Assembly: GCA_913057775.1 (NCBI GenBank)
Contig: CAJXOG010000008.1
Location: 1-64,000 of the forward strand
From: an uncultured Fodinibius sp.
Lineage (GTDB): Bacteria; Bacteroidota; Rhodothermia; Balneolales; Balneolaceae
Length of the DNA: 64,000 nucleotides
Reading direction: 5' to 3'
Under the pieces are notes generated by a model. That model worked only from the letters and a program-made list of their open reading frames with translations. It searched no databases and was not told where the DNA came from. Positions 1 to 9,144 of the stretch are shown in pieces (the first letter of the stretch is position 1; every line of letters begins with the position of its first letter). Both the position numbers and the translations under genes were made by a program.

Positions 1-523
1 ACACCTGATCGACAGCATGGATGATGCCATTGGAGGCTTCGATATCGGCATTCACGACCGTGGCATTGTCATTGACAACGACATTGCCATCGGCGGTTAT
101 AAAAAGCTCTCCACCGGCAAAAGCTTCAACGGCTTGTTCGGATTGCAAATCTCCGGAAGCTATTTTCGACCCTACTATAACGTGATAGGTTAGTATTTCT
201 GTAAGCTGATCATTAGAAAGGCTTGAAAGTAGCCCGTCGGGTAGATTGGCAAAGGCATCATTAGTGGGAGCGAATACCGTAAACGGGCCATCACCTTCAA
301 GGGTTGATACCAGCCCGGCATCACTTAGAGCCGAAACAAGATCACTGAAATCGTCATTTGACTGAGCGACTTCAACAATATTTCCTGTTTCGCTCGGCGG
401 GTCCGTTGGACCGTCGTCATCGCCACCACACGCTTGTAGCGTAAATACTAATAGAACTGCAATAAAACTATTGAACAGAAATGTTCTTAGTTTTATTAAG
501 GGATTGTGAGTTGTTGTTTCCAT
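1..523 (-). CDS. Fasciclin-domain lipoprotein (3' end cut by window edge)
   Basis: Translated from the minus strand, starting at the ATG at 521-523. The N-terminus is a lipoprotein signal with a hydrophobic stretch ending in LQAC, then GGDDDGPTD, a typical Bacteroidota-like outer-membrane sorting stretch. The rest reads as a FAS1 (fasciclin) domain: FTVFAPTNDAFANLP followed by LTYHVIVG and NGIIHAVDQV, the conserved H1 and H2 boxes of the family. FAS1 domains are surface adhesion modules; a role in adhesion or biofilm is inferred. About 174 codons are visible and the C-terminal part lies outside the window. It is transcribed away from ruvB's neighbourhood and carries a long inverted repeat immediately upstream of its start. 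Confidence 0.85.
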   Translation of the reverse strand, partial: METTTHNPLIKLRTFLFNSFIAVLLVFTLQACGGDDDGPTDPPSETGNIVEVAQSNDDFSDLVSALSDAGLVSTLEGDGPFTVFAPTNDAFANLPDGLLSSLSNDQLTEILTYHVIVGSKIASGDLQSEQAVEAFAGGELFITADGNVVVNDNATVVNADIEASNGIIHAVDQV

Positions 524-527
524 TGTA

Positions 528-570
528 ATATGTGATTAATTAGGAATAGTAATATTCGATAATCACATAT
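528..570. repeat. 11-bp inverted repeat upstream of the fasciclin gene
   Basis: ATATGTGATTA at 528-538 is exactly matched by its reverse complement TAATCACATAT at 560-570, separated by 21 bases. It begins 5 bases upstream of the fasciclin start codon, so it lies in the promoter or 5' untranslated region. It could be an operator (two TGTGA-like half sites) or form a hairpin in the leader. No function is demonstrated. Confidence 0.5.
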
Positions 571-679
571 CAATGAGAAATAGTTCCCTAAAGTATTAAA
601 TAAATAAAATATATATATTTAATATTTTAAATGAACGGAAGGGATTTTAGTAATGTTTGTTAGTTATTTTTTTATGTGT

Positions 680-1693
680 CTAATTAAATAAACTCCCTTC
701 TTTTTTGTCGGGGTCTACCCCTAAATACTCAAACGCTTGACGAGTTGCGATTCGTCCCTTTGGCGTTCGTTGCAGAAATCCTTCTTTAATAAGGTAAGGT
801 TCATAAACCTCTTCAATAGTACCCTTATCTTCACCTACTGCAACTCCCAACGTGCCTAAGCCCACGGGTCCTCCTTCGTAATTTTCGATAATAGCTTTTA
901 AAATGCGGATATCCATTTCATCCAGCCCATTCTCGTCAACATCAAGGGCATTTAGGGCTGTATCGGCAATTTCATCATTGATAGTATCCATATCTTTTAC
1001 CTGGGCAAAATCACGTGTACGCCGTAACAGTTTATTGACTATTCGGGGGGTACCCCTGCTGCGACGCGCAATTTCGTGTGCTCCGGTTTCGGTGATACCC
1101 ATATCCAAGATGCTGGCTGTGCGGAGTGCAATACGCTGCAGAAGTTCTACGTCATAGTAGTCGAGCCGCATGTCGATACCAAAGCGAGCACGCAATGGTG
1201 CGGTAAGTAGTCCTTTTCGCGTGGTTGCTCCCACCAGTGTAAAGCGGTTCAGTTCAATTTGAATACTGCGCGCATTGGGGCCGGAATCGATTACGATATC
1301 CAACTGGTAATCTTCCATGGCTGAATACAAATACTCCTCTACAACCGGATTAAGTCGATGAATTTCATCAATGAAAAGGACATCACCCTCTTCGAGATTG
1401 GTGAGCATGCCGGCAAGGTCCCCAGGTTTTTCAAGAACAGGTCCCGTGGTGGGTTTAATTTGCACACCCATTTCATTTGCAATGATATGGGCTAAAGTTG
1501 TTTTCCCCAGGCCGGGAGGCCCCGAAAGAATAACATGATCTAATGCCTCATCACGTTTTTGTGCCGCTTTAATAAAAACCGAGAGGTTTTGAATAACCTT
1601 CTTTTGTCCGACAAACTCGCTTATGCGAGTGGGACGCAACGTGCGTTCGAACTCTTGGTCATTATCAGAAGCGTCTAAGAGTGGGTTTTGCAA
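680..1693 (-). CDS. ruvB: Holliday junction branch migration ATPase RuvB
   Basis: RuvB is the hexameric AAA+ motor that, with RuvA, drives branch migration of Holliday junctions in recombinational repair. The 337-residue product has normal length: Walker A GPPGLGKT near residues 58-65, Walker B/DEIH near 109-112, sensor-1 region [10 protein letters not shown] with [12 protein letters not shown], and the C-terminal winged helix with [28 protein letters not shown]. The only start in frame here is TTG at 1691-1693, preceded by an A/T-rich leader with no clear Shine-Dalgarno and by a hairpin at 1705-1745. ruvA and ruvC are not adjacent. The assignment is secure; the start codon is less certain. 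Confidence 0.97.
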   Translation of the reverse strand: MQNPLLDASDNDQEFERTLRPTRISEFVGQKKVIQNLSVFIKAAQKRDEALDHVILSGPPGLGKTTLAHIIANEMGVQIKPTTGPVLEKPGDLAGMLTNLEEGDVLFIDEIHRLNPVVEEYLYSAMEDYQLDIVIDSGPNARSIQIELNRFTLVGATTRKGLLTAPLRARFGIDMRLDYYDVELLQRIALRTASILDMGITETGAHEIARRSRGTPRIVNKLLRRTRDFAQVKDMDTINDEIADTALNALDVDENGLDEMDIRILKAIIENYEGGPVGLGTLGVAVGEDKGTIEEVYEPYLIKEGFLQRTPKGRIATRQAFEYLGVDPDKKEGSLFN

Positions 1694-1704
1694 AATATAT
1701 ATGA

Positions 1705-1745
1705 AATGAGTTAACCAACTTTTACGGAAAGTAAATTAACTCATT
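1705..1745. repeat. 10-bp inverted repeat just upstream of ruvB
   Basis: AATGAGTTAA at 1705-1714 pairs with TTAACTCATT at 1736-1745, and an inner stem TTTAC/GTAAA closes the loop. It lies between the stop of the anti-sigma-like gene and the TTG start of ruvB, both on the minus strand. It could attenuate readthrough from the upstream gene or influence ruvB initiation. There is no clean U-run, so it is not called a terminator. Confidence 0.45.
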
Positions 1746-1765
1746 ATTTGCAAAGTTTCGAAAGG

Positions 1766-2593
1766 TTATTCGCCTTCTTTTATTTGCTCTTCGGAGTTAT
1801 CGGAATCAACATTTCCCAATTTATAATCCAGTTTTTTTAGCAGTCTGAAAGAGGGTTTACGATAAATACCATCCATGGAATAAACTTTATGAATAGCTTC
1901 CCGTGCTTTATCCAGTTGTTCAATGTTGATATAGGCATTCCCCATATACCAATATGCTTTTTCTTCTAAGACATCTCTTTTAGTGTTTCTTTTTATAACT
2001 GCCTTAAATGATTCGATCGACTCACCGAACCCTCCGCTATTGTATTGTATAATGCCTTTATTTAGATAAGCTTTTGTAGCGGCAGACTCGTCTCCGTATT
2101 TGTTTATAATTTTATCATAGGCAGCAATAGCTTTAGATATATCACCGGAAAGTGCGGCTTCGAATCCTCGGTTGAGTAGTGAATCTGCTGGAAGTGTTTC
2201 TGTTTTTTGGCTGCGAAATACTTCTGCAGAGGAAAGATTCTCTGCCAGATTAAATTGGCCGGGTACTTCACTCTGTAATGATTTATTCGTATCAAGTTGA
2301 AAGAAGTTGATTGAAACAACTAGCACCGCAACCGCAGCAGCGGCCGCCATCCATTTCCAGGAATTCTGAATTGAATAAATAATACCGTTTTCTTCAGCAG
2401 ACGTGGAGTTATTGTTGGAAGAACGTTTTTCGAGAATAGATTTTACACCTAACTCAGTCTTTAAAAGCTCAATATAGTCAGGGTGCTGGAGAAGTTTTTC
2501 CCAAAGTTTTTGGGCTTCCTCCTCCGACAGTTTGCCTTTAACATAGGCATCAATTTCTTTTTCCAGTTCTATGTCTCTTGACATTTTGTTCAT
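1766..2593 (-). CDS. Membrane anti-sigma-like protein with periplasmic TPR domain
   Basis: About 275 residues: a charged cytoplasmic N-terminus (IDAYVKGKLSEEEAQKLWEKLLQHPDY, like the anti-sigma N-terminal helices found beside ECF sigma factors), one membrane segment (WMAAAAAVAVLVVSINFF, around residues 85-105), then a periplasmic TPR region (LNRGFEAALSGDISKAIAAYDKII and following repeats). No zinc-binding HxxxCxxC motif is visible, so it is not a classical ZAS protein. It lies 94 bp downstream of the ECF sigma gene on the same strand, which supports a sigma/anti-sigma pair; this is inference from context. The longest frame begins with TTG at 2599, but the ATG at 2591-2593 is preferred and another ATG is at 2582-2584. 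Confidence 0.7.
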   Translation of the reverse strand: MNKMSRDIELEKEIDAYVKGKLSEEEAQKLWEKLLQHPDYIELLKTELGVKSILEKRSSNNNSTSAEENGIIYSIQNSWKWMAAAAAVAVLVVSINFFQLDTNKSLQSEVPGQFNLAENLSSAEVFRSQKTETLPADSLLNRGFEAALSGDISKAIAAYDKIINKYGDESAATKAYLNKGIIQYNSGGFGESIESFKAVIKRNTKRDVLEEKAYWYMGNAYINIEQLDKAREAIHKVYSMDGIYRKPSFRLLKKLDYKLGNVDSDNSEEQIKEGE

Positions 2594-2687
2594 TCCCAAA
2601 TGTTAAATTATATGCTTTAAATAGTGTTAAACGATCTTAATATCTTACGGTCTGTAGGTAAGACCCTTGAGAAACCCAATCCTTACA

Positions 2688-3233
2688 TTATAATTTACTT
2701 TTTTCTTGGTAGCAGTCTTTAAGTTTTTGAATTAGTCGATGTTTCCGTGTCCAAACGTTGTTAACACTGATATCAAAGTGTTTTGCCACTTTTTTAGCAT
2801 GTGAGTCAGGGTGATCAAACAAATACTGCATAAATTCCTGATATTTCTCTTTAAGCTGATTTAAACACCACTCAAGCAGTCGTTCCTGTTCTTCATCCAG
2901 CAGCGATTGCAGCTGGGTAGGGGCCTGTTGGTGATCATCGGGGATTTCATTTGTCGCCTCAGGGCGTTTTTTCTTCTGCATTTTAAGGTAATTATTTTTG
3001 CATATCGACAGAATATACGAGACTACCTGGTCGGGATTATTCACTCGATCTTTCTTAATAACCTCAAGCGATGTAAGAAGAGAGTCCTGAGCACAATCTT
3101 CTGCATCAGACCGATTTGCGTTCATGTGGATACGAAGAAATGCTATTAACCTTGGGCGGAGCGCCTCTATGATTTTGTTTGCCTCTTGAGTATTGTTCTC
3201 TTGTACGGCTGAAACTAAATTCGCGTAGTCCAT
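2688..3233 (-). CDS. ECF-type sigma-70 family RNA polymerase sigma factor
   Basis: The 181-residue product has the two sigma domains of ECF factors. Region 2 is RLIAFLRIHMNANRSDAEDCAQDSLLTSLEVIKK with the conserved DAEDxxQD helix around residues 42-50. Region 4 contains LNQLKEKYQEFMQYLFDHPDSHAKKVAKHFDISVNNVWTRKHR, a helix-turn-helix that recognises the -35 element. Region 4 is atypical in spacing, resembling the Bacteroidota group that sits beside TPR anti-sigma and CHAT genes. It is followed by the membrane anti-sigma-like gene, probably in one operon, and is divergent from scpA across about 150 bp. Target promoters are unknown. Confidence 0.88.
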   Translation of the reverse strand: MDYANLVSAVQENNTQEANKIIEALRPRLIAFLRIHMNANRSDAEDCAQDSLLTSLEVIKKDRVNNPDQVVSYILSICKNNYLKMQKKKRPEATNEIPDDHQQAPTQLQSLLDEEQERLLEWCLNQLKEKYQEFMQYLFDHPDSHAKKVAKHFDISVNNVWTRKHRLIQKLKDCYQEKSKL

Positions 3234-3385
3234 AGTCTATAATTCAAAAAGCCAATGTTGGTATAAAAACTATAAAAAGTTAGGCAATAAACAACAGTTA
3301 CATTAACTTTGAGTAGATAAGCTACAAATAATTCCTTTTTATCCCATTAAAATTACTTGGAAAGCCCAAATCCGAACGGTAGTTA

Positions 3386-4144
3386 ATGTATCGAGTTCAA
3401 CTTAAAAATTTTGAAGGCCCACTCGACCTCCTTCTCTTTTTTATAAAGCGTGATGAGCTTGATATCTACGATATTCCCATCTCTTATATAACCAATCAGT
3501 TCTTGGAGTACATTAATTTGATGGAGGAGCTGGATTTAGATGTCGCCAGCGAATTTATTTTGATGGCCAGTATGCTAATGTCGATTAAGGCCAAGATGAT
3601 GCTTCCCCAAGAAGAATCCGACGAAGATCTCGATGAGCACGATCCCCGGTACGAATTGGTACAGCGTCTGCTCGAATATAAGCGTTATAAAGAGATGGCC
3701 GGGAAGATGGAAGACGTAGCTGAAGAAGCCCAGAAGTCATATTTTCGCGGATATACTGAGGTCGACCAAGTGGATAAGCAGGCCAGCGGCGAAGCTCTGA
3801 AGGATGTAACAATGTTTGATTTGATGGCGGCTTTTAAGAAGGTATTGGCCGATATCAAAAAACAGGAAAGTGTGCACCATGTCGAAAAGATAGAATTTAG
3901 CATTGAAGAGCAGAGCGAGTATGTGTTGGAACGCCTGCAACAAAATGGACGGACTTCATTTAAGACGATGTGCAGTGAGCTTAAAAACCTGACAAAGATT
4001 GTCGTTACCTTTTTAGCGATTTTAGAGATGCTGAAAGAGCGGCAGATCAATTTGTATGTCGAAGATGATGATCCAACAGCGTTTTATCTGGATTTAAAAC
4101 CTGTTGATGAAATTATCGGCACACCCGAAACGAATCAGAACTAA
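3386..4144 (+). CDS. scpA: Segregation and condensation protein A
   Basis: ScpA is the kleisin of the SMC-ScpAB condensin that compacts and segregates the chromosome. The 252-residue protein opens with YRVQLKNFEGPLDLLLFFIKRDELDIYDIPIS, the diagnostic kleisin N-terminal helix, followed by DLDVASEFILMASMLMSIKAKMMLP, and ends with a winged-helix region (RTSFKTMCSELKNLTKIVVTFLAILEMLKERQI). Length matches the family. scpB, often the next gene, is not present in the window; an M28 peptidase follows after 19 bp. ScpA function is established for the family; that a distant scpB exists is assumed. Confidence 0.96.
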   Translation: MYRVQLKNFEGPLDLLLFFIKRDELDIYDIPISYITNQFLEYINLMEELDLDVASEFILMASMLMSIKAKMMLPQEESDEDLDEHDPRYELVQRLLEYKRYKEMAGKMEDVAEEAQKSYFRGYTEVDQVDKQASGEALKDVTMFDLMAAFKKVLADIKKQESVHHVEKIEFSIEEQSEYVLERLQQNGRTSFKTMCSELKNLTKIVVTFLAILEMLKERQINLYVEDDDPTAFYLDLKPVDEIIGTPETNQN

Positions 4145-4163
4145 AAAGAAAATAGCGTTACTT

Positions 4164-5876
4164 ATGAAATTGCACTTACACTCTATTTTTATTGGACTGT
4201 TGGTATTTGCCGTCAGCTGTGCGGGATCAGAACCCTCGAGCCAGAATCAACTTTCGCAACCTGTCACCGATACTGTACAATTATTAGGGTTCCAAAATGA
4301 GATATCGGTGGATTATTTAAAACCCCATCTAACAGCTTTTGCACATGATACCATGAGAGGACGCGAAACGGGTACGCCTGCGGAGAAGAAGGCCGCTAAC
4401 TTTCTTGCAGAAGAGTATGAAAAGTTGGGATTATCCCCGGTTGGTGATAACGGCAGCTATTTTCAGAACTTTGAGCTCAATGCATCAAAGAGTGACAGCA
4501 TTGTTTTTGAATTGTATGAAACAGACAAAAATACCAATGAACGAATAGATCGATCGGTAGCCAGCAGCAATCAAGTGGCTAATTTTGCAAGACTATTTGG
4601 TGGTACTGATACCTTGAGAGGAAGGATTGTGTTTGCAGGATTTGGTGTTAACGATAAGGAACGCGAGGTAGCCCATTTGGATGGTGTTGATCTAAAAGAT
4701 AAATGGGTAATGGTATTTCAGAATACACCAAAAGTCGTAGGTGGAGATACGCTTATTAATCCCAAGATAGATGCTCGGGCACGGTTTCAGATGATTATGC
4801 GCCGGGGAGCAGAGGGCATTTTGATAGTACCGGCCAAGGAACCTCGAGAGTTTGATGTAATAGCACAAAAAATGCAGGATGGCTTTGGAGAAACCGGTCG
4901 TATGAGTTTGGCTTACCGGGATAAAAGTGGGAATTCTTCGAGCGGATTTAGCGGGGGATATAATGTTATAAACCCAGAATTAGCTGCAAAGTTATTAGGA
5001 TTGAATTCTGTAGAAGAAGTAAAAGATTATCGGCAGAAATGGGTTGATAATATTACTGAGTTTCAACCTAAAGAGCTGAACTATGAATTGACGCAAACCC
5101 CCCATTTATCCAAAGAAACAATAAGATCCCAAAATGTTTTGGCTTTTCATGAAGGAGCGGATCCAGAATTAAAAGATGAAGTCGTAGTGCTGACTTCCCA
5201 CTACGATCATGTGGGTGTTGGAGAGCCGGATTCTACCGGAGATCGTATTTATAACGGTGCTGACGATGACGGAAGTGGAACAATAGGACTTTTGAATATT
5301 GCCAAAGCATTTTCTGAAGCTGCAAAGAATGGTATAAAAACCAAGCGTTCTATTTTGTTTTTAAATGTTTCTGCCGAGGAAAAGGGATTGCTTGGCTCCA
5401 GATATTATTCCGATCACCCGGCATTTCCTATGGAAAAAACGGTAGTAAATTTAAATACCGACATGATTGGCCGGATAGATTCTACGCATGAAAGCAAAGG
5501 CATTCAAAAGTATGCCTATATTATTGGCGCGGAACTGATTTCTTCGGATCTGGACAGCCTTATTAAGGTTGCCAATAAGGAATCGGGACAAATAAAGCTG
5601 GATAAAAGGTACAACGATTTGAATGATCCTCAACAGTTTTATCGGCGAAGCGATCATTGGCATTTTGGTCGTAAAAAGGTGCCTTTTGCCTTTTTCTTTT
5701 CGGGTATCCATGAAGATTATCACCGTCCATCAGATGAAGTACATAAAATCCGCTTCGAAAAAATGGCAAGTATTCTGCGCACGATGTATGCAACGACCGT
5801 TATGATTGCCAATACTGACAACCCCCCTGCTGTTGATAACCAGCAGTTTATTGAGATTACGAAAAGTGATAATTAG
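4164..5876 (+). CDS. M28-family zinc metallopeptidase lipoprotein
   Basis: A secreted aminopeptidase-type enzyme of about 570 residues. A longer frame opens at 4104 inside scpA, but the ATG at 4164 starts exactly at a lipoprotein signal (KLHLHSIFIGLLVFAVSC), so it is preferred. The catalytic domain shows the M28 zinc ligands and base in order: LTSHYDHVG (His), NGADDDGSG (Asp), VSAEEKGLLGS (Glu-Glu), LNTDMIGR (Asp) and HEDYHRPSDE (His). A protease-associated-like domain is inserted between the start of the fold and the active site (FAGFGVNDKER...). It follows scpA by 19 bp and converges with the first CHAT gene. Substrate is unknown. Confidence 0.9.
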   Translation: MKLHLHSIFIGLLVFAVSCAGSEPSSQNQLSQPVTDTVQLLGFQNEISVDYLKPHLTAFAHDTMRGRETGTPAEKKAANFLAEEYEKLGLSPVGDNGSYFQNFELNASKSDSIVFELYETDKNTNERIDRSVASSNQVANFARLFGGTDTLRGRIVFAGFGVNDKEREVAHLDGVDLKDKWVMVFQNTPKVVGGDTLINPKIDARARFQMIMRRGAEGILIVPAKEPREFDVIAQKMQDGFGETGRMSLAYRDKSGNSSSGFSGGYNVINPELAAKLLGLNSVEEVKDYRQKWVDNITEFQPKELNYELTQTPHLSKETIRSQNVLAFHEGADPELKDEVVVLTSHYDHVGVGEPDSTGDRIYNGADDDGSGTIGLLNIAKAFSEAAKNGIKTKRSILFLNVSAEEKGLLGSRYYSDHPAFPMEKTVVNLNTDMIGRIDSTHESKGIQKYAYIIGAELISSDLDSLIKVANKESGQIKLDKRYNDLNDPQQFYRRSDHWHFGRKKVPFAFFFSGIHEDYHRPSDEVHKIRFEKMASILRTMYATTVMIANTDNPPAVDNQQFIEITKSDN

Positions 5877-5899
5877 GAAACTCTAAGAGAGGTATAGAC

Positions 5900-5931
5900 A
5901 GATGTCCGAAACTTTAAAGATGTCGGACATC
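5900..5931. repeat. 10-bp perfect inverted repeat between convergent genes
   Basis: AGATGTCCGA at 5900-5909 pairs with TCGGACATCT at 5922-5931. It sits between the convergent stops of the M28 peptidase and the first CHAT gene. Neither strand has a U-run after the stem, so it could be a Rho-independent terminator only in a weak sense; an RNA-stabilising 3' hairpin is an alternative. Confidence 0.5.
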
Positions 5932-5942
5932 TAAATCAACTT

Positions 5943-8855
5943 CTATCGTCCTATTACAATAAAAGGCGCCCAGTATACAGGGTGATTAAAAAGGGGATGT
6001 TTAATCATCTTTAGTTTGGCTTCGCGCATTGCCTTGGCCTTGGCTCCAAAAGGAATAGATTGTTCCCACCCAATCCAGCGAAGGGCGCTATCAATCCATC
6101 CCCTGCTTGTGTCTTGCTGAAGAAGTGACTTGTAAAATTCGTTCATAAATGATGCTGTTGATCGGTCATACACATTCCACAGGCTTACCACAACCGTTGA
6201 AGTGCCGGCATAGAAAAAGGATCGCTGCATGCCCAGCATGCCTTCTCCATTAACCATTTTGCCCAGCCCCGTGTTACAGGCACTAAGTACGACCATATCC
6301 GAATTAATATTCAACCCGAAAATTTCGGAGCTACGCAGCATGCCATCTTCGGTGTCTGAAGCCGAAATTTCGCTTTTGGTAGAAAGAGCCAAACCGCTGC
6401 GATTAGGCTGATTTTCATCAATAATTCCGTGTGTGGCTAGATGGACGTACTGATAGTTGTTTTGACGCAACAAATTTTTAAGGGCCTCTTCTGATACCTG
6501 TTCATCTTTTAGGATAGAGGCGTTCCGGAAGTGAGTGGCAATGGAATCAACCTCGATAAGAGTGGACGGAAGATTGCTCAGATTATTTCGTTGTAAACTG
6601 CTTTCATTATTACCTACAAAGTTGGAGCCCGCAACGGCAAGTAAGTCTTTTCGGTTTAGGGATTCTGGATCTTTTAAAAGTGTAAGGCTGGTGAGGGAAG
6701 GTATATATTTGATATTAAAATTTTCGATTAAATACTGGTCGCCCTGTGAGATGGCCTCAAACGGGAGGTATGCAAGTGCGCCATCAGGGATGATAGTCAG
6801 GTTTAGATAGCCTTCGAGGTCATTTTTAAAAGGCTTTAAAAGGAAATTATACAGTGCCGCGGATTCTGATCGCAATCGTGTACGCGAAGCGTTTGAAAGA
6901 ATAGCATCCTTAAAATCAGTCACCATAGTGGTCAACTTTGTAGCAAGCTCTCCGATATTGCCTGGTTGTGACAGCGTTTCAACTCGCACATTGTTTTGAC
7001 TAATAAGAAAAGCCAATAGCTCGTTGCCGGCCAAGGCGTATTCCAGGATAACGGTTTGCTCGTCAACACTGTTTTGGGCTTGTTTAAGACTGATCGGTTT
7101 TGGGGATTGAAGAGATTTTAACTGAGGATATTCGCTCCGCAATTCATTTTCGTATGAAGCATATGCAAGTTCGGCATCCCGTATTTTTTGTCGCAGCTCT
7201 TCCCGCTTTTTGGTGTTTACGGTACTTTCAAGCTGACTGTAAAGCTGATCAATCCGGTTCCTTTTCTGATTGCGCTCAAGGCGAACCTTTTCGGGTAGCT
7301 GCTCATCGATATTCTGGGAGGCTTTCGCCAGCTCATCACTGAGTGCTCGTGCCTTGGCCTGTTCCACTAGTTTGTATGCCCTGGAAACATCCGAAGTGTA
7401 GGTTAATACCCACGATGCGACCTCAGTGTAAAAATCAGAATGCTTGCCAAAATATCCCGACTTAAGATCTGAAAGGGCGCCAGCGTTGGAGCGTTGTTTC
7501 TCAATAAGGTCAATGGCTTTTTGCCCATAGGTAACGGCGCTGTCGGAGCCAAGCTTGTGATACTGTTGGGCAAGGTCTTTTATGGGAGTAAGCTGACGAC
7601 GACGCGACAAATACTGGCTGTAACTGTGGGCTTTCTTGAAGTGTTTGAGCGCTTCTTGGTCTTGATTTTGTGAACGGTCAATTCGTCCCAAAAATGACGA
7701 AGCTTTCTGCAGCATATCGTAGCTGTCGGTGGAATCGCCCATCATCTTAAGCCGGTTGGCATAGATGGCAGCTTGTTTATAATCTTCTTGATCAACGGTT
7801 AGCCGGAGCATGGAGTTTAGCGAGGAGGCAATATCATAAGGATTGCCGACCTGTTCTCGAAGCGTAAGGGCCTTGCGATAATAGTTGGCTGCTTCTTCTT
7901 TGTTGCCTTGGTCCCAATATAGTTGTCCGAGATTATTCGTTGTTCGTGCAATATCGCTCGGCCCCGATATTTCCTCTCTCATCGCCAGACTCTGTTCGTA
8001 ATAATCAATGGCTTGATCATATTCTCCCAGCTTTTTATAGAGAACCCCAAGATTATTAAGAATTTGTGATGTTAGCTTTGGGGTGGAAGCTTGCCGGCTA
8101 TTATCTAATGCTTGTTTATATGAAACCAACGCCTGATCATAATTGGCAAGGTTACTTTGTACTACACCAATTTGATTATAGATGTTAGCCAGTGAATATA
8201 CGCTTCCCATCTCCTTGCGAACTTTCAGGCTTCTGTTGTGATATTCCAGGGCCTTGTCATATAGGTTTAATTCGGTATATATTCCGCCAATATTGGATAA
8301 CGTAATTGCTCTATACCGTTTGTTTTTATAATAGTTAAGCGCTTGTTGATAGTTTTCAAGTGCATCAGAATGGTTGCCCCTGCGCTTATGTACACTTGCT
8401 AGGTTATTATATACTGTGCCAATAAGTAGGCTGTCTCCCGACTCTTTGGCCAGTGGTAAGGCCTTATTGTAATATTCTTCAGCCTGATCTGTTTTTCCCA
8501 TTCTGTTGGACGACCACCCCATACTCGTGTAAAGATCGCCATGGTTATAAGTGTCATTGGCCGCGTGATCTACGTCCAGTAACTTTTTATAGAGTTTCAT
8601 GGCCTGATCATTCTTAGAGCGATATACCATAGAGCTGGCGTATTCTTTCCCGGCTTTAAGCCATGAGGCGGTATCCTGGAATTGTTTGTATAAATTATAG
8701 GCTTCGCGGTAGTAGAATTCCGATTCCGCCATTCTTCCCTTTTCGTCATATTCCTGACCTTGTTTAAAAAGGGAGTCGGCTAGCTGAATACTTTGTCCCC
8801 ATGCCGATAAGGGAAAAAGTAACAAGAAGCCCAGGTATATTGTCAGCCGTAGCAT
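5943..8855 (-). CDS. Secreted TPR-CHAT (caspase-like) protein 1
   Basis: A 970-residue protein with an N-terminal signal peptide (YLGFLLLFPLSAWGQ), roughly eight to nine TPR repeats over residues 30-440, a coiled region rich in charged residues (about 510-590), and a C-terminal CHAT domain. CHAT domains are clan CD (caspase/gingipain-like) peptidases; the catalytic dyad is intact: His809 in HLATHG and Cys860 in LSACNTG (TGT codon at 6276-6278). The signal peptide places it in the periplasm or outside, unlike cytoplasmic CHAT immune effectors. It is a near neighbour and homologue in design of the gene at 9172-12255, with a tiny peptide gene between them. Substrate is not known; processing of the neighbouring peptide or of the TPR anti-sigma is speculation. 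Confidence 0.92.
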   Translation of the reverse strand: MLRLTIYLGFLLLFPLSAWGQSIQLADSLFKQGQEYDEKGRMAESEFYYREAYNLYKQFQDTASWLKAGKEYASSMVYRSKNDQAMKLYKKLLDVDHAANDTYNHGDLYTSMGWSSNRMGKTDQAEEYYNKALPLAKESGDSLLIGTVYNNLASVHKRRGNHSDALENYQQALNYYKNKRYRAITLSNIGGIYTELNLYDKALEYHNRSLKVRKEMGSVYSLANIYNQIGVVQSNLANYDQALVSYKQALDNSRQASTPKLTSQILNNLGVLYKKLGEYDQAIDYYEQSLAMREEISGPSDIARTTNNLGQLYWDQGNKEEAANYYRKALTLREQVGNPYDIASSLNSMLRLTVDQEDYKQAAIYANRLKMMGDSTDSYDMLQKASSFLGRIDRSQNQDQEALKHFKKAHSYSQYLSRRRQLTPIKDLAQQYHKLGSDSAVTYGQKAIDLIEKQRSNAGALSDLKSGYFGKHSDFYTEVASWVLTYTSDVSRAYKLVEQAKARALSDELAKASQNIDEQLPEKVRLERNQKRNRIDQLYSQLESTVNTKKREELRQKIRDAELAYASYENELRSEYPQLKSLQSPKPISLKQAQNSVDEQTVILEYALAGNELLAFLISQNNVRVETLSQPGNIGELATKLTTMVTDFKDAILSNASRTRLRSESAALYNFLLKPFKNDLEGYLNLTIIPDGALAYLPFEAISQGDQYLIENFNIKYIPSLTSLTLLKDPESLNRKDLLAVAGSNFVGNNESSLQRNNLSNLPSTLIEVDSIATHFRNASILKDEQVSEEALKNLLRQNNYQYVHLATHGIIDENQPNRSGLALSTKSEISASDTEDGMLRSSEIFGLNINSDMVVLSACNTGLGKMVNGEGMLGMQRSFFYAGTSTVVVSLWNVYDRSTASFMNEFYKSLLQQDTSRGWIDSALRWIGWEQSIPFGAKAKAMREAKLKMIKHPLFNHPVYWAPFIVIGR

Positions 8856-9031
8856 GTATTATTTAATAAAATGCGAACATTTTGTTGCGTATAACTAAAC
8901 CGCCTGAATATATACATAGAATCCAGCAAAAGGTAAAAAGTTTGGCTTTTCTGACAATTTATAGAATATTGAGATCAGTAGTTATTCTTAGAAATGTGAA
9001 CAAAATAATTCAAATAAATCAGGAGGATATT

Positions 9032-9118
9032 ATGGTTGATTTTGATAAACAGTTTTCATTGGCTTTCCCTGATCCCGAGCAAACGGGTGGGGATGATGAC
9101 GATGATACCGGGGGATAA
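9032..9118 (+). CDS. 28-residue acidic micro-peptide between two CHAT genes
   Basis: The ATG at 9032 is preceded by AGGAGG at 9021-9026, a near-perfect Shine-Dalgarno at good distance, and the frame ends at TAA 9116-9118, followed 26 bases later by a strong intrinsic terminator. The peptide begins MVDFDKQF, has a proline-rich middle (FPDPEQ) and ends TGGDDDDDTGG. It has no signal peptide or membrane segment. A longer frame from 8882 has no ribosome site and is less likely. It lies divergent from CHAT gene 1 and convergent with CHAT gene 2. I do not recognise a family. A peptide substrate, signal or inhibitor of the flanking CHAT proteins is an inference from position only. Confidence 0.7.
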   Translation: MVDFDKQFSLAFPDPEQTGGDDDDDTGG

Positions 9119-9144
9119 CACTCTAGCCAATTAAAATTTATCTG

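Noticed and set aside
4104-4163. Upstream extension of the M28 gene into scpA
   Set aside because: The lipoprotein signal begins exactly at the ATG 4164, and the extension is basic and overlaps scpA.
5900-5931. Perfect hairpin considered as an intrinsic terminator
   Set aside because: Neither strand has the T-run, so it was listed only as an inverted repeat.
8882-9118. 78-residue frame extending the micro-peptide upstream
   Set aside because: The upstream part has no ribosome site and an odd composition; AGGAGG marks the ATG at 9032.
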